NCBI GenBank assembly: GCA_903643055.1
Contig: CAHJWV010000233.1
Location: 1-6,135 of the forward strand
DNA from: Burkholderiales bacterium
GTDB lineage: Bacteria; Pseudomonadota; Gammaproteobacteria; Burkholderiales; Burkholderiaceae
Length of the DNA: 6,135 bases
Reading direction: 5' to 3'
Shown here: positions 1 through 5,005 of the stretch, piece after piece
Layout: every line of letters begins with the position of its first letter
Numbering within the stretch: position 1 is the first letter of the stretch
Position numbers and translations under genes: made by a program
The notes under the pieces: model-generated
The model's database searches: none
What the model saw: the letters and a program-made list of their open reading frames with translations, nothing else
What the model was told of the DNA's origin: nothing

Positions 1-612
1 CGTGGCGCGTGCCGTCTGCAAGCCGGCGCGGGCGGCGGCCAGTTCGTTCTGCGACTGCACGAGCCGGGCATTCATCAGCGATTGCTCGGCCGGTGGCGAC
101 ACGCCACTCTCGATGCGCCGGCCGATCGACTCGTTGAGCTTGCCCAGCCGCTCCTGGTAGCTGTTCAGCGCCTGCAACTGACCTTGCGCGACCTGCAGCG
201 ATTGCCATGCGCTGGCGATCTGCAATGTAACCGTCAGGCCGGTCTCCTGCACCGCGAGCAGGCTGCTGTCGCGCCGCGAGCGCGCACCGTTGAGGTCGGC
301 ATCGAGCCGCCCGCCGGTATAGAGCCGCTGGTCGGCGCGCAGCGAGCTGCTGTATTGATAAGAAGAACCGGAGCCCTGTTGAAGCTGCGTCGCCACGCTC
401 GGGGCGAACTGCCAGCGCGCGGCATCGACATCGCGCCTCGCCGCCGCCACTTCGCTGCGCCGTGCATCCAGCACGGGGCTGCTGACCAGCGCGGCGTTGA
501 TCAGCGATTCGAGCTGGGTGTCGCGAACAGGCGCATCCACCCCGGCGAAGGCCGCGGCGTGGTTGGCCAACAGGGCAATGAACCCGTATGCAGTGAGCCG
601 ACATGACAACAT
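1..612 (-). CDS. TolC-family outer membrane efflux/secretion protein, N-terminal part (runs off left edge)
   Basis: The minus frame is open from the ATG at 612-610 to the window edge (204 codons seen). A GGAG lies 9 nt upstream of this ATG. The protein opens with a signal peptide (charged start, hydrophobic FIALLA stretch, HAAAFA before GVDAP). The mature part starts TQLESLINAALVSSPVLDARRSEVAAARRDVDAAR, the usual TolC/OEP opening helix, followed by a Gln/Ser-rich strand region ending RLYTGGRLDADLN and then long Ala/Gln/Arg-rich helices with the IESGVSPPAEQSLMNARLVQSQNELAAARAG pattern. Known members form trimeric channels that join a periplasmic adaptor and an inner-membrane transporter for drug efflux or type I secretion. 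The C-terminal half and neighbouring transporter genes are outside the window, so the substrate cannot be told. No frame damage is seen. Confidence 0.88.
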   Translation of the reverse strand, partial: MLSCRLTAYGFIALLANHAAAFAGVDAPVRDTQLESLINAALVSSPVLDARRSEVAAARRDVDAARWQFAPSVATQLQQGSGSSYQYSSSLRADQRLYTGGRLDADLNGARSRRDSSLLAVQETGLTVTLQIASAWQSLQVAQGQLQALNSYQERLGKLNESIGRRIESGVSPPAEQSLMNARLVQSQNELAAARAGLQTARAT

Positions 613-796
613 CCGTTGCAACTCCGAGATACGGCGCTGGCCCCGCTCAAGGAATCAGTCAGACCAGCTGCCAAGTGATCCAGATGGGTTCGGGAGATCC
701 AGTTGCACCGATTCTGGGAATGCAAGCCCGATCGCGTCAGAGATGCAACGCGGATTCCCTGCGCGGCTTCACGCCTGTCGGCTTGTCAGAGGTCGC

Positions 797-846
797 CCTA
801 CAGCTGTAGGCAATTTCCCCTCAAGCATTTCGAAGCTTGTTGCCTA
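797..846. repeat. Foldable inverted-repeat element with two mutually exclusive stems
   Basis: CCTACAGCTGTAGG at 797-810 is a perfect 14-bp palindrome. Its right arm also belongs to a second structure: TAGGCAA (807-813) is complementary to TTGCCTA (840-846), and inside that CAAGC (822-826) pairs with GCTTG (835-839), leaving TTTCCCCT as a one-sided bulge. The two structures share 807-810 and cannot form together. This could be a dispersed palindromic repeat, a protein-binding site, or part of a transcript. Function unknown; only the base-pairing is seen. Confidence 0.45.
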
Positions 847-859
847 TGTGCATAACGGA

Positions 860-888
860 TTGAAAACACGGCATCTGGAACTTGCAAT
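860..888 (+). promoter_or_regulatory. Candidate sigma-70 promoter for the VOC gene
   Basis: TTGAAA (860-865) and TGCAAT (883-888) are separated by 17 nt and match the -35 and -10 consensus at 5/6 and 4/6. Transcription would start near 895, giving a 5' leader of about 120 nt with the 902-925 hairpin at its beginning. A second, weaker pair, TTGGAT (958-963) and TAGACT (981-986), also 17 nt apart, lies closer to the gene and could be used instead. Prediction from consensus matching only. Confidence 0.3.
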
Positions 889-901
889 GCGTTGGAAAAA
901 C

Positions 902-925
902 GCGCTTCGTTGGAGTGCGAAGCGC
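902..925. repeat. Perfect 8-bp stem-loop upstream of the VOC gene
   Basis: GCGCTTCG (902-909) and CGAAGCGC (918-925) are perfect inverted arms around an 8-nt loop, TTGGAGTG. No T-run follows on either side, so a simple intrinsic terminator is unlikely. If the 860-888 promoter is real the stem sits at the 5' end of the transcript and could stabilise it; alternatively it is a dyad operator. Confidence 0.45.
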
Positions 926-1014
926 TGAGCCGGCCAGGGCGATCGGGAGGGGCGATTTTGGATGCGTTGAGATGAAAAGTTAGACTGGATGAATCCATTT
1001 TTGAAGGAGCCGAC

Positions 1015-1383
1015 ATGTTCGATCACATTGGCCTGGGCGTCAGTCACTGCGACGAGAGCCGGGCGTTTTTTCTTCAGGCCTTGAAGCCACTGGGCGTCGA
1101 CGTGGTGATGGAAGGCGAGCATGGCGTGGGCCTGGGCAAGAACGGAAAGCCCTCGCTGTGGATTCGCACCATCACCGACACACCCGTGCCGCTGCATCTG
1201 GCCTTCACGGCCGACAGCCGAGCCGCCGTCGATGCCTTTCACCAGGCCGCGCTCGCCGCTGGCGGCAAAGACAATGGCGCACCCGGGCTGCGGCCGCACT
1301 ATCACGCCAATTACTACGGCGCCTTCGTGATCGGGCCCGACGGGCACAACGTTGAAGCCGTCTGCCATCGGCCTGTGGCTTGA
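1015..1383 (+). CDS. VOC family protein (glyoxalase/bleomycin-resistance/dioxygenase fold)
   Basis: This is a complete 122-residue single-domain protein. AAGGAG (1004-1009) lies 5 nt before the ATG and fixes the start. It opens MFDHIGLGVSHCDESRAFF, the first beta strand and helix of the vicinal-oxygen-chelate fold, and ends GAFVIGPDGHNVEAVCH, the last strand. His4, His61 (in PLHLAF) and Glu114 (in NVEAV) stand where metal ligands occur in active VOC enzymes, so a metal site is likely kept. Two tandem beta-alpha-beta-beta-beta units fit in this length, and related proteins usually act as homodimers, probably in the cytoplasm as there is no signal peptide. The fold covers lyases, dioxygenases and drug-binding proteins; the sequence does not say which reaction. 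msrA starts 75 bp downstream on the same strand and may be cotranscribed. Confidence 0.88.
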   Translation: MFDHIGLGVSHCDESRAFFLQALKPLGVDVVMEGEHGVGLGKNGKPSLWIRTITDTPVPLHLAFTADSRAAVDAFHQAALAAGGKDNGAPGLRPHYHANYYGAFVIGPDGHNVEAVCHRPVA

Positions 1384-1458
1384 GCCGCTGCCCCGTGTAA
1401 GAAAGCCTGAGGCCGATCGACTGAGGTCCGAGGTGACGGTTTTCTTTCAGGAGTGGTC

Positions 1459-2187
1459 ATGAAGGTCCAGCGCATGAAGTTCCAGCGGCGACGTCTTTTT
1501 CAGGTCTGTGCCGCCATCGGCGTGGGCTTGTGGATATTCAGCAGCCTCGGCGGGATGTCGGCAGCGAGCGCCGAGGTGGCGATGGCTTTGCCGGCGCCCA
1601 TGGCCGATGAACCGGCGACTGCGCGGGTGGCGACGGCGGTCTTGGCGGGTGGCTGTTTCTGGGGCGTTCAGGGCGTGTTCCAGCATGTGCAGGGCGTGCG
1701 CGGCGTGGTGTCGGGCTATGCCGGCGGCGCGCGCGAGACGGCGCGCTACGAGCGCATCGGCCGCGGCGACACCGGCCACGCTGAAGCCGTACAGATCAGC
1801 TATGACCCGGCGCAGGTCACTTACGGCCAGCTGCTGCAGATCTTCTTTTCGGTGGCACACGACCCGACCCAGCTCAATCGCCAGGGGCCGGATGTCGGAA
1901 CCCAATACCGCTCGGCGATCTTTCCTGCCGATGATGCGCAGCGCCAGATCGCAGCCGCTTATGTGGCGCAACTCGACAAGGCGCATTCATTCAGTGCTGC
2001 CTTGGCAACGCGCATTGAGCCCGTTAGCACCTTTTATCCGGCCGAGGCCTATCACCAGAACTTTCTGGCATTGAACCCGCGCCATCCTTACATCGCGTTC
2101 CATGACCTGCCCAAGGTCGATGCCCTGCATCACGCCTTTCCCGATCGCTATCGGGTCAAGCCGGTGCTGGTGGATGAGGCGCATTGA
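1459..2187 (+). CDS. msrA: Peptide-methionine (S)-S-oxide reductase MsrA, exported form
   Basis: MsrA reduces the S epimer of methionine sulfoxide in proteins. The catalytic GCFWG motif has its Cys at residue 66, followed by VSGYAGG, TGHAEAVQISYDP, QLNRQGPDVGTQYRSAIF and FYPAEAYHQNF, all hallmarks of the family. The ATG at 1459 was chosen because AGGAG (1449-1453) sits 5 nt before it; GTG at 1453 overlaps that site, and ATG at 1474 has no site. The first 38 residues form an export signal: QRRRLFQ (partly like a twin-arginine motif), a hydrophobic run through IGVGLWIFSSLGG, and ASA before Glu39. It should therefore work in the periplasm or at the membrane, repairing oxidised envelope proteins. 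There is no Cys after Cys66, so the usual C-terminal recycling cysteines are absent and an outside thiol donor would be needed. Total length is 242 residues; the C-terminus extends past the core. Confidence 0.93.
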   Translation: MKVQRMKFQRRRLFQVCAAIGVGLWIFSSLGGMSAASAEVAMALPAPMADEPATARVATAVLAGGCFWGVQGVFQHVQGVRGVVSGYAGGARETARYERIGRGDTGHAEAVQISYDPAQVTYGQLLQIFFSVAHDPTQLNRQGPDVGTQYRSAIFPADDAQRQIAAAYVAQLDKAHSFSAALATRIEPVSTFYPAEAYHQNFLALNPRHPYIAFHDLPKVDALHHAFPDRYRVKPVLVDEAH

Positions 2188-2189
2188 GG

Positions 2190-2213
2190 CTGGCAAGCCC
2201 GGTGGCTTGTCAG
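2190..2213. terminator. Stem-loop terminator between msrA and the convergent NHL remnant
   Basis: CTGGCAAGCC (2190-2199) pairs with GGCTTGTCAG (2204-2213) over ten positions with one G-T wobble and a tetraloop CGGT. It starts 2 nt after the msrA stop and on the other strand overlaps the stop codon of the NHL-repeat remnant, the usual place for a shared terminator of convergent genes. Neither side has a clear T-run, so termination efficiency is uncertain. Confidence 0.6.
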
Positions 2214-2296
2214 AAGCTAATCTTGCGAATCAAATGGTTGGCGTAGTCGGCCACATAGACGTTGCCCGAGGCATCCACCGCTACCCTCAGAGGCGA
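2210..2296 (-). pseudogene. NHL-repeat protein, C-terminal remnant
   Basis: On minus, 28 codons ending in TGA at 2212-2210 read SPLRVAVDASGNVYVADYAN followed by HLIRKISF. This is one NHL beta-propeller blade: (G)VAVD-SGN-VYVAD--N--IRKI. The usual Gly before VAVD is Arg here. NHL proteins normally carry several blades in a row, and no further blade can be read upstream: the frame enters sequence without a pattern and meets the stop of the immunity gene at 2311-2313. The piece is thus the intact 3' end of a gene whose body has been lost or replaced. It keeps its stop codon and a terminator-like stem. Role of the parent gene is unknown; NHL propellers are binding platforms or extracellular lactonase-like domains. 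Confidence 0.72.
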
Positions 2297-2310
2297 AATT
2301 GACCAGCCCG

Positions 2311-3042
2311 TCAGCTTTCGGGCGGGCGCAGGAGCTGCTGAAATGTCGGCAGCAGGTCCATGCTGACCAAGCGGGTTTCAATGGCACGTGCGGCTTCCAT
2401 ATGCTCGGGCAGCCGAGGGTTGAAAACAGCGTCGGTCACGGAGACTAAGACGGAGCCGACCTGTTCGGTGTCACGTCTGACGGGGATCACCGCTCGGGCC
2501 TCAGGAACATCTTGCTGTGTCAACCGGTGAGGCAGATACGCCATCCAACCGACGCCGCGTCGATCCTCATAAACATGCTTGTAAGCCGTCAGGTTGTACA
2601 CATAGCCATACACCGGCGCCTGTTGGATGGCAACCATTGCAAGCAGCTCGGCGACCGAGGCATAACCTCCAATGATTGACTCACCGACGCGTCCATGGAT
2701 ATACAGCGACAACTTGCTCGAATAGAGGCTTCGTGACACAGACAGGCTCATGCGGCTACCCTCATCAACGCGATCGATGCCATTTCAGAGGCTGACATTG
2801 GCACTTGCCTTGAAACGTTGATGCAGTACGGCGACTGCCGCGTCGTGTCCATTGAAAGCGGGATCGAAGGCAAGGTAACTGAGTGCCTCTTGAAGACTGT
2901 CTCCTTGGAGATACCAATGCGCGAGCAGCGGCGACTTCAGCGCCAGCCACTCGGCATATGGGCGCATGGAATCCAATGCCATCCGGGCATCGAAGAGTGG
3001 GCTGTCGCTGGGGACATGAAAGTGAGTTGTGATGTCGAACAT
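2311..3042 (-). pseudogene. Imm52-family immunity protein, interrupted by an in-frame TGA
   Basis: One 243-codon frame runs from ATG 3042-3040 to TGA 2313-2311, but codon 86 (2787-2785) is TGA. The same frame continues without a shift on both sides. The paralogue at 3158-3769 has YLWNG where this gene has SL-stop-NG, so the stop replaces Trp through a single G-to-A change (TGG to TGA). The part before the stop carries the expected N-terminus (MFDITTHFHVPSDSP, then WYLQGDSLQEALSYLAFDP and NGHDAAVAVL). The part after carries VAELL, KHVYEDRRGVGWMAYLP (GVGWM at codons 163-167) and AIETRLVSMDLLPTFQQLLR. Imm52 proteins neutralise Tox-REase-5-type toxins, typically in the cytoplasm of the producer or its kin. 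ATG 2751-2749 could allow reinitiation of a 146-residue C-terminal piece. I see no good ribosome site before ATG 3042. A sequencing error at one base would restore the gene. Confidence 0.8.
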
Positions 3043-3157
3043 GTCAAGGCGTGTGTCTGGCCCCGTGGACTCAAAGGCTCTTCAGCCTGAACATCACAGG
3101 CTATCGAGTGGCAAGGAACAGGCATAAGCTAAAAAATATTCGGCGTGTTTGTGATCG

Positions 3158-3769
3158 TTAGGTTTCAGGCGTGCGCAAGAGCTGCACATACGTCGGCAGC
3201 AGGTCCGTGCTGACGAGACGAGTTTCAATCGCATGCGCAAGCCTGACGTGGTCGGTATTGCGCTCATCGAAGATCGCATCGGCGAGAGATGCAACGATGG
3301 TGCCGAGGCGCTTGTCGTCGTCATATACAGGCAAGGTTGCTGCGGCTTCAGGCACCGCCGTTCGGTCCAACGCCGTCGGAAGGTAAAGCATCCACCCGAC
3401 ACCCGGCCGGTCTTCGTATACCAGCTTGTAGGTTGTTGCCTCATAAACCCAGGCACAGACTGCTGAATAACGCCGGATCAGTATTTGAAGGAGTTCTGCG
3501 ACTGCAGTGAAGTCGCCCACCCGAGACGTCCCAAGCGGCCCGCCAAGGAAGAGATCGAAGCGGCTGGCGAAAATGTCAGTCGCGACTGTCAGCGAGATGG
3601 ATGCTGACTTACCGCTTTCCTCTTCGCCATTCCACAGGTAAATGACTCGAGAACTTTCCTTGAACTGCCGCGATAGCCATGCCACTGATGCATCTCTGCC
3701 GTTCCATCCGTCATCAATAGACACTCTGCGGATTTGAATCCGTCGAACTCTATTGCCTGATATAGCCAT
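3158..3769 (-). CDS. Imm52-family immunity protein, N-terminally truncated and fused to toxin sequence
   Basis: Residues from about SIDDGWNGRDASVAWL onward match the paralogue at 2311-3042 at roughly 40% by eye, with YLWNG, VAELL, YKLVYEDRPGVGWMLYLP and AIETRLVSTDLLPTYVQLLR shared, identifying it as Imm52. The expected first ~65 residues are missing. Upstream of about 3724 the frame runs through toxin DNA: the only ATG (3769) is a frame-shifted reading of the toxin's EWL codons, has no ribosome site and is unlikely to be a native start; the intervening residues (ISGNRVRRIQIRR) are then out-of-frame toxin. The native start has been deleted. The coding frame downstream is intact to TAA 3160-3158, with no internal stop. 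It lies 115 bp before its paralogue on the same strand, as in tandem immunity arrays. Whether a truncated protein is made or protective is unknown. Confidence 0.72.
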   Translation of the reverse strand: MAISGNRVRRIQIRRVSIDDGWNGRDASVAWLSRQFKESSRVIYLWNGEEESGKSASISLTVATDIFASRFDLFLGGPLGTSRVGDFTAVAELLQILIRRYSAVCAWVYEATTYKLVYEDRPGVGWMLYLPTALDRTAVPEAAATLPVYDDDKRLGTIVASLADAIFDERNTDHVRLAHAIETRLVSTDLLPTYVQLLRTPET

Positions 3770-4056
3770 TCTGTGTGTGCAGGGAAGCCAGAAATTCGCA
3801 TCTGATAAAGCAACGACGCTTCAGGCATCCCGCGCACCTTATAGAAGACGCCGCCGCAATCCGCTGGGCACTTGGTGCATGACTTTGTAATGGCTATCGG
3901 CGCCGTTTGCGCAACCGAAGAATCCTTTGCATCGGTCACTGCCTTTTGACGCTTGCGCGTCTCGTCGGTGATGACGGTGGTGCTACCGATGCCCAGCATC
4001 GCGAGCAGCGCGAGAACGGCCGCTTCGCATGAACACGTTTCACAAAATCGCGAAGC
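3718..4056 (-). pseudogene. Tox-REase-5 nuclease toxin, internal fragment
   Basis: The minus frame is open from just after a TGA at 4059-4057. It reads CETCSCEAAVLALLAMLGIG (a short hydrophobic stretch), a Lys/Ala/Thr linker, then SCTKCPADCGG, GMPEASLLYQMRISGFP and TEWLYQAIEFDGFKSAECLL. The C--CP, Y-(M)RI-G, EWL---(I)-FDGF---C-L series is the entry part of the Tox-REase-5 domain, a restriction-endonuclease fold found in type VI secretion effectors such as the TseT group. The Asp of FDG (codon 3744-3742) should be one active-site residue. The following E-x-K segment and the rest of the domain are absent: right after CLL (about 3715) the DNA becomes Imm52 sequence in another frame, and this frame ends in meaningless residues at 3589. 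The N-terminus is also missing. A catalytically dead remnant is the best reading; the family call rests on motif memory, not a search. Confidence 0.68.
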
Positions 4057-4106
4057 TCAAGCTGGTGCAGCTTCGCAAGTTGGTCTTCATCAAGCTCCAG
4101 CATCAT
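3936..4106 (-). pseudogene. Small accessory ORF of the effector module, 5' end only
   Basis: An ATG ATG pair at 4106-4101 begins 9 nt after the stop of the DUF4123 gene. The frame reads MMLELDEDQLAKLHQLELRD then FVKRVHAKRP, an amphipathic acidic/Leu-rich start like the small (roughly 100-residue) proteins that often follow DUF4123 genes. After codon ~30 it turns into an Arg/Ser/Cys-rich run that is the toxin fragment (CEAAVLALLAMLGIG) read in the wrong frame, and stops at TGA 3938-3936 after 56 codons. The switch near 4020-4035 looks like a deletion joint that removed the rest of this gene and the toxin's start. The identity of the small family is from recall and is unnamed. Confidence 0.5.
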
Positions 4107-4115
4107 GGTGACGGG

Positions 4116-4655
4116 TCACAAAAAATAATGGCCCCTCGCAACGAAATGCCAGGAGTCGATGTGTTGAAAAAATGAGGCGCGTTGGTCGGGCGTTAGGATC
4201 GTTGCGAGCCGGTGCAATACCCGCGGGTCATAGAAGCGAACCAGCGCCGTGCGCCCGTCCGGCAATGTCGCGTCGAGCTTGAGCTGCAGCAGTTGGGCGA
4301 GGCCATCCTGGCCCATCGAGGCGATGAGCGAACTGATGACAGGCTCGCTCATCTCGAGCCAAGGCCCGGCATGCGCCAACGGTGCGTCCGGCGTGCCATC
4401 GAACAGCGATAACGCGGTTCCTGCGGGAACCACGGTGCCAAATGACAGCTGAAATTGCAGCCCGTCAACGAGTGCATAGAGACGGACGAACGGATTTCGT
4501 TCGCGGGCCCGTTCAAGGGCCTCAACGTAACGCGCTGGACGGCAAAGCCGTTCAACGGCCAAGATCCGTAGCGTCGTATTGTTCCGGTCCTGCTGGGAAG
4601 CACCGTGTTGTCGTGTTGACCTGTCGTCCAGGCGGTTTTCGTTATCGCGGCTCAT
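4116..4655 (-). CDS. DUF4123 domain protein (type VI secretion effector adaptor/chaperone)
   Basis: This complete 179-residue protein holds the DUF4123 signature: FVRLYALVDGLQ (residues 56-67), LSLFDGTPDAPLAHAGPWLEM (82-102) and LPDGRTALVRFYDPRVLHRLATILTPDQ (131-158), ending with an aromatic FFQHIDSWHF segment. DUF4123 (Tap/TEC) proteins load a cargo effector onto its VgrG spike for type VI export and are usually encoded between vgrG and the toxin. Here the toxin side is present only as remnants 9 nt and further downstream, and no vgrG lies upstream in the window. The ATG at 4655 is the only ATG after an in-frame TAG about 35 nt upstream; no clear ribosome site precedes it. The first ~28 residues (Asp/Arg/Gln-rich) do not look like the domain and could be an added tail. 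The reading frame itself is undamaged. Confidence 0.82.
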   Translation of the reverse strand: MSRDNENRLDDRSTRQHGASQQDRNNTTLRILAVERLCRPARYVEALERARERNPFVRLYALVDGLQFQLSFGTVVPAGTALSLFDGTPDAPLAHAGPWLEMSEPVISSLIASMGQDGLAQLLQLKLDATLPDGRTALVRFYDPRVLHRLATILTPDQRASFFQHIDSWHFVARGHYFL

Positions 4656-4677
4656 CTGCAGACCATGTATCCACCAT

Positions 4678-4706
4678 GGGCTGGACTAACACAGTAAGGC
4701 CAGCCC
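4678..4706. repeat. 7-bp inverted repeat just upstream of the DUF4123 gene
   Basis: GGGCTGG (4678-4684) and CCAGCCC (4700-4706) are perfect arms around 15 nt. The element ends 22 bp before the DUF4123 start codon, within the presumed promoter/leader. It may be an operator or chance; the CCAGCCCG of its right arm (4700-4707) also occurs at 2303-2310, beside the other end of the toxin/immunity island. Confidence 0.4.
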
Positions 4707-4791
4707 GATGAAGTTAGCGCTTCAGCCATCACGGATCGATGGAATGACCATCGTGGTTTTGCCGGATCTGCATGGATGTTTATGAAGCTTG

Positions 4792-4808
4792 GCGCCGATC
4801 ATCGGCGC
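4792..4808. repeat. Perfect 8-bp palindrome with one central base
   Basis: GCGCCGAT (4792-4799) and ATCGGCGC (4801-4808) are exact inverted arms around a single C. With no loop it suits binding of a dimeric protein, or a cruciform, more than an RNA hairpin. It is the first of the inverted repeats in this gene-free region. Confidence 0.5.
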
Positions 4809-4830
4809 AGCAGAGAGTTTCTCTAGTGTC

Positions 4831-4871
4831 TTCAGGATGAAACCAATGTCGCTGATTGGTTTCATCCGGAA
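4831..4871. repeat. Long inverted repeat (17-position arms, one mismatch)
   Basis: GGATGAAACCAAT (4835-4847) is exactly complementary to ATTGGTTTCATCC (4855-4867) around a 7-nt loop GTCGCTG. Beyond an A/G mismatch the arms continue with TTC (4831-4833) against GAA (4869-4871), giving 16 pairs in 17 positions. No T-run follows. It is the strongest inverted repeat I found in the window. Candidates are a structured RNA, a palindromic mobile repeat, or a terminator relic. Confidence 0.6.
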
Positions 4872-4977
4872 CGGCTTGGGTGCCGTTGGAAAGTTTGCGG
4901 CTGGAGGTAAGCCGCGCATCGCGGCTTGGCACAGCGAACAGATAGGTCGCGGCTGCGGAGCACGGATTGCCGAGCGG

Positions 4978-5005
4978 GTTGCCCTTGGCGCGATGAATGG
5001 GCAAC
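4978..5005. repeat. 7-bp inverted repeat
   Basis: GTTGCCC (4978-4984) and GGGCAAC (4999-5005) are perfect arms around 14 nt. It closes a series of shorter stems that includes AACGGC/GCCGTT (4870-4875, 4882-4887) and AGCCGC (4910-4915), which can pair with a GCGGCT on either side (4897-4902 or 4921-4926). Confidence 0.4.

Larger units (their letters stand above)
613..1014. other. Gene-free divergent intergenic region
   Basis: About 400 bases separate the minus-strand TolC-family gene from the plus-strand VOC gene, so regulatory sites for both should lie here. No reading frame in it looks like a protein: the open frames are Arg/Ser-rich and lack recognisable motifs. The left half (613-796) shows nothing I can name. 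The right half holds palindromes at 797-846, a promoter-like pair at 860-888 and a hairpin at 902-925, listed separately. Confidence 0.6.

Noticed and set aside
82..606. Plus-strand open frame of 174 codons
   Set aside because: It is the antisense shadow of the TolC-family gene, Arg-rich and without motifs; the minus frame has a signal peptide, ribosome site and family pattern.
844..1368. Minus-strand open frame of 174 codons over the VOC gene
   Set aside because: The plus-strand VOC frame has a ribosome site and clear fold motifs; the minus frame runs through the hairpin and leader and resembles nothing.
1447..1986. Minus-strand open frame opposite msrA
   Set aside because: High-GC shadow of a convincingly identified MsrA; His/Arg-rich composition typical of antisense reading.
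780..2214. GGCTTGTCAGA occurs at 780-790 and 2204-2214
   Set aside because: A few 11-base repeats are expected by chance in 6 kb, and the second copy is explained as part of the terminator stem.
3084..3102. 6-bp stem AGCCTG/CAGGCT between the two immunity genes as a terminator
   Set aside because: Short stem with no T-run on either strand; the T-rich stretch nearby (about 3131-3140) is not next to it, so a terminator cannot be supported.
3715..3735. Reading the GFKSAEC stretch as the missing Imm52 N-terminus with a simple 1-nt frameshift
   Set aside because: It can be loosely aligned to SLQEALS of the paralogue, but the upstream residues (CTKCP, YQMRISGFP, EWL, FDGF) fit Tox-REase-5 far better, so a deletion fusion is preferred.
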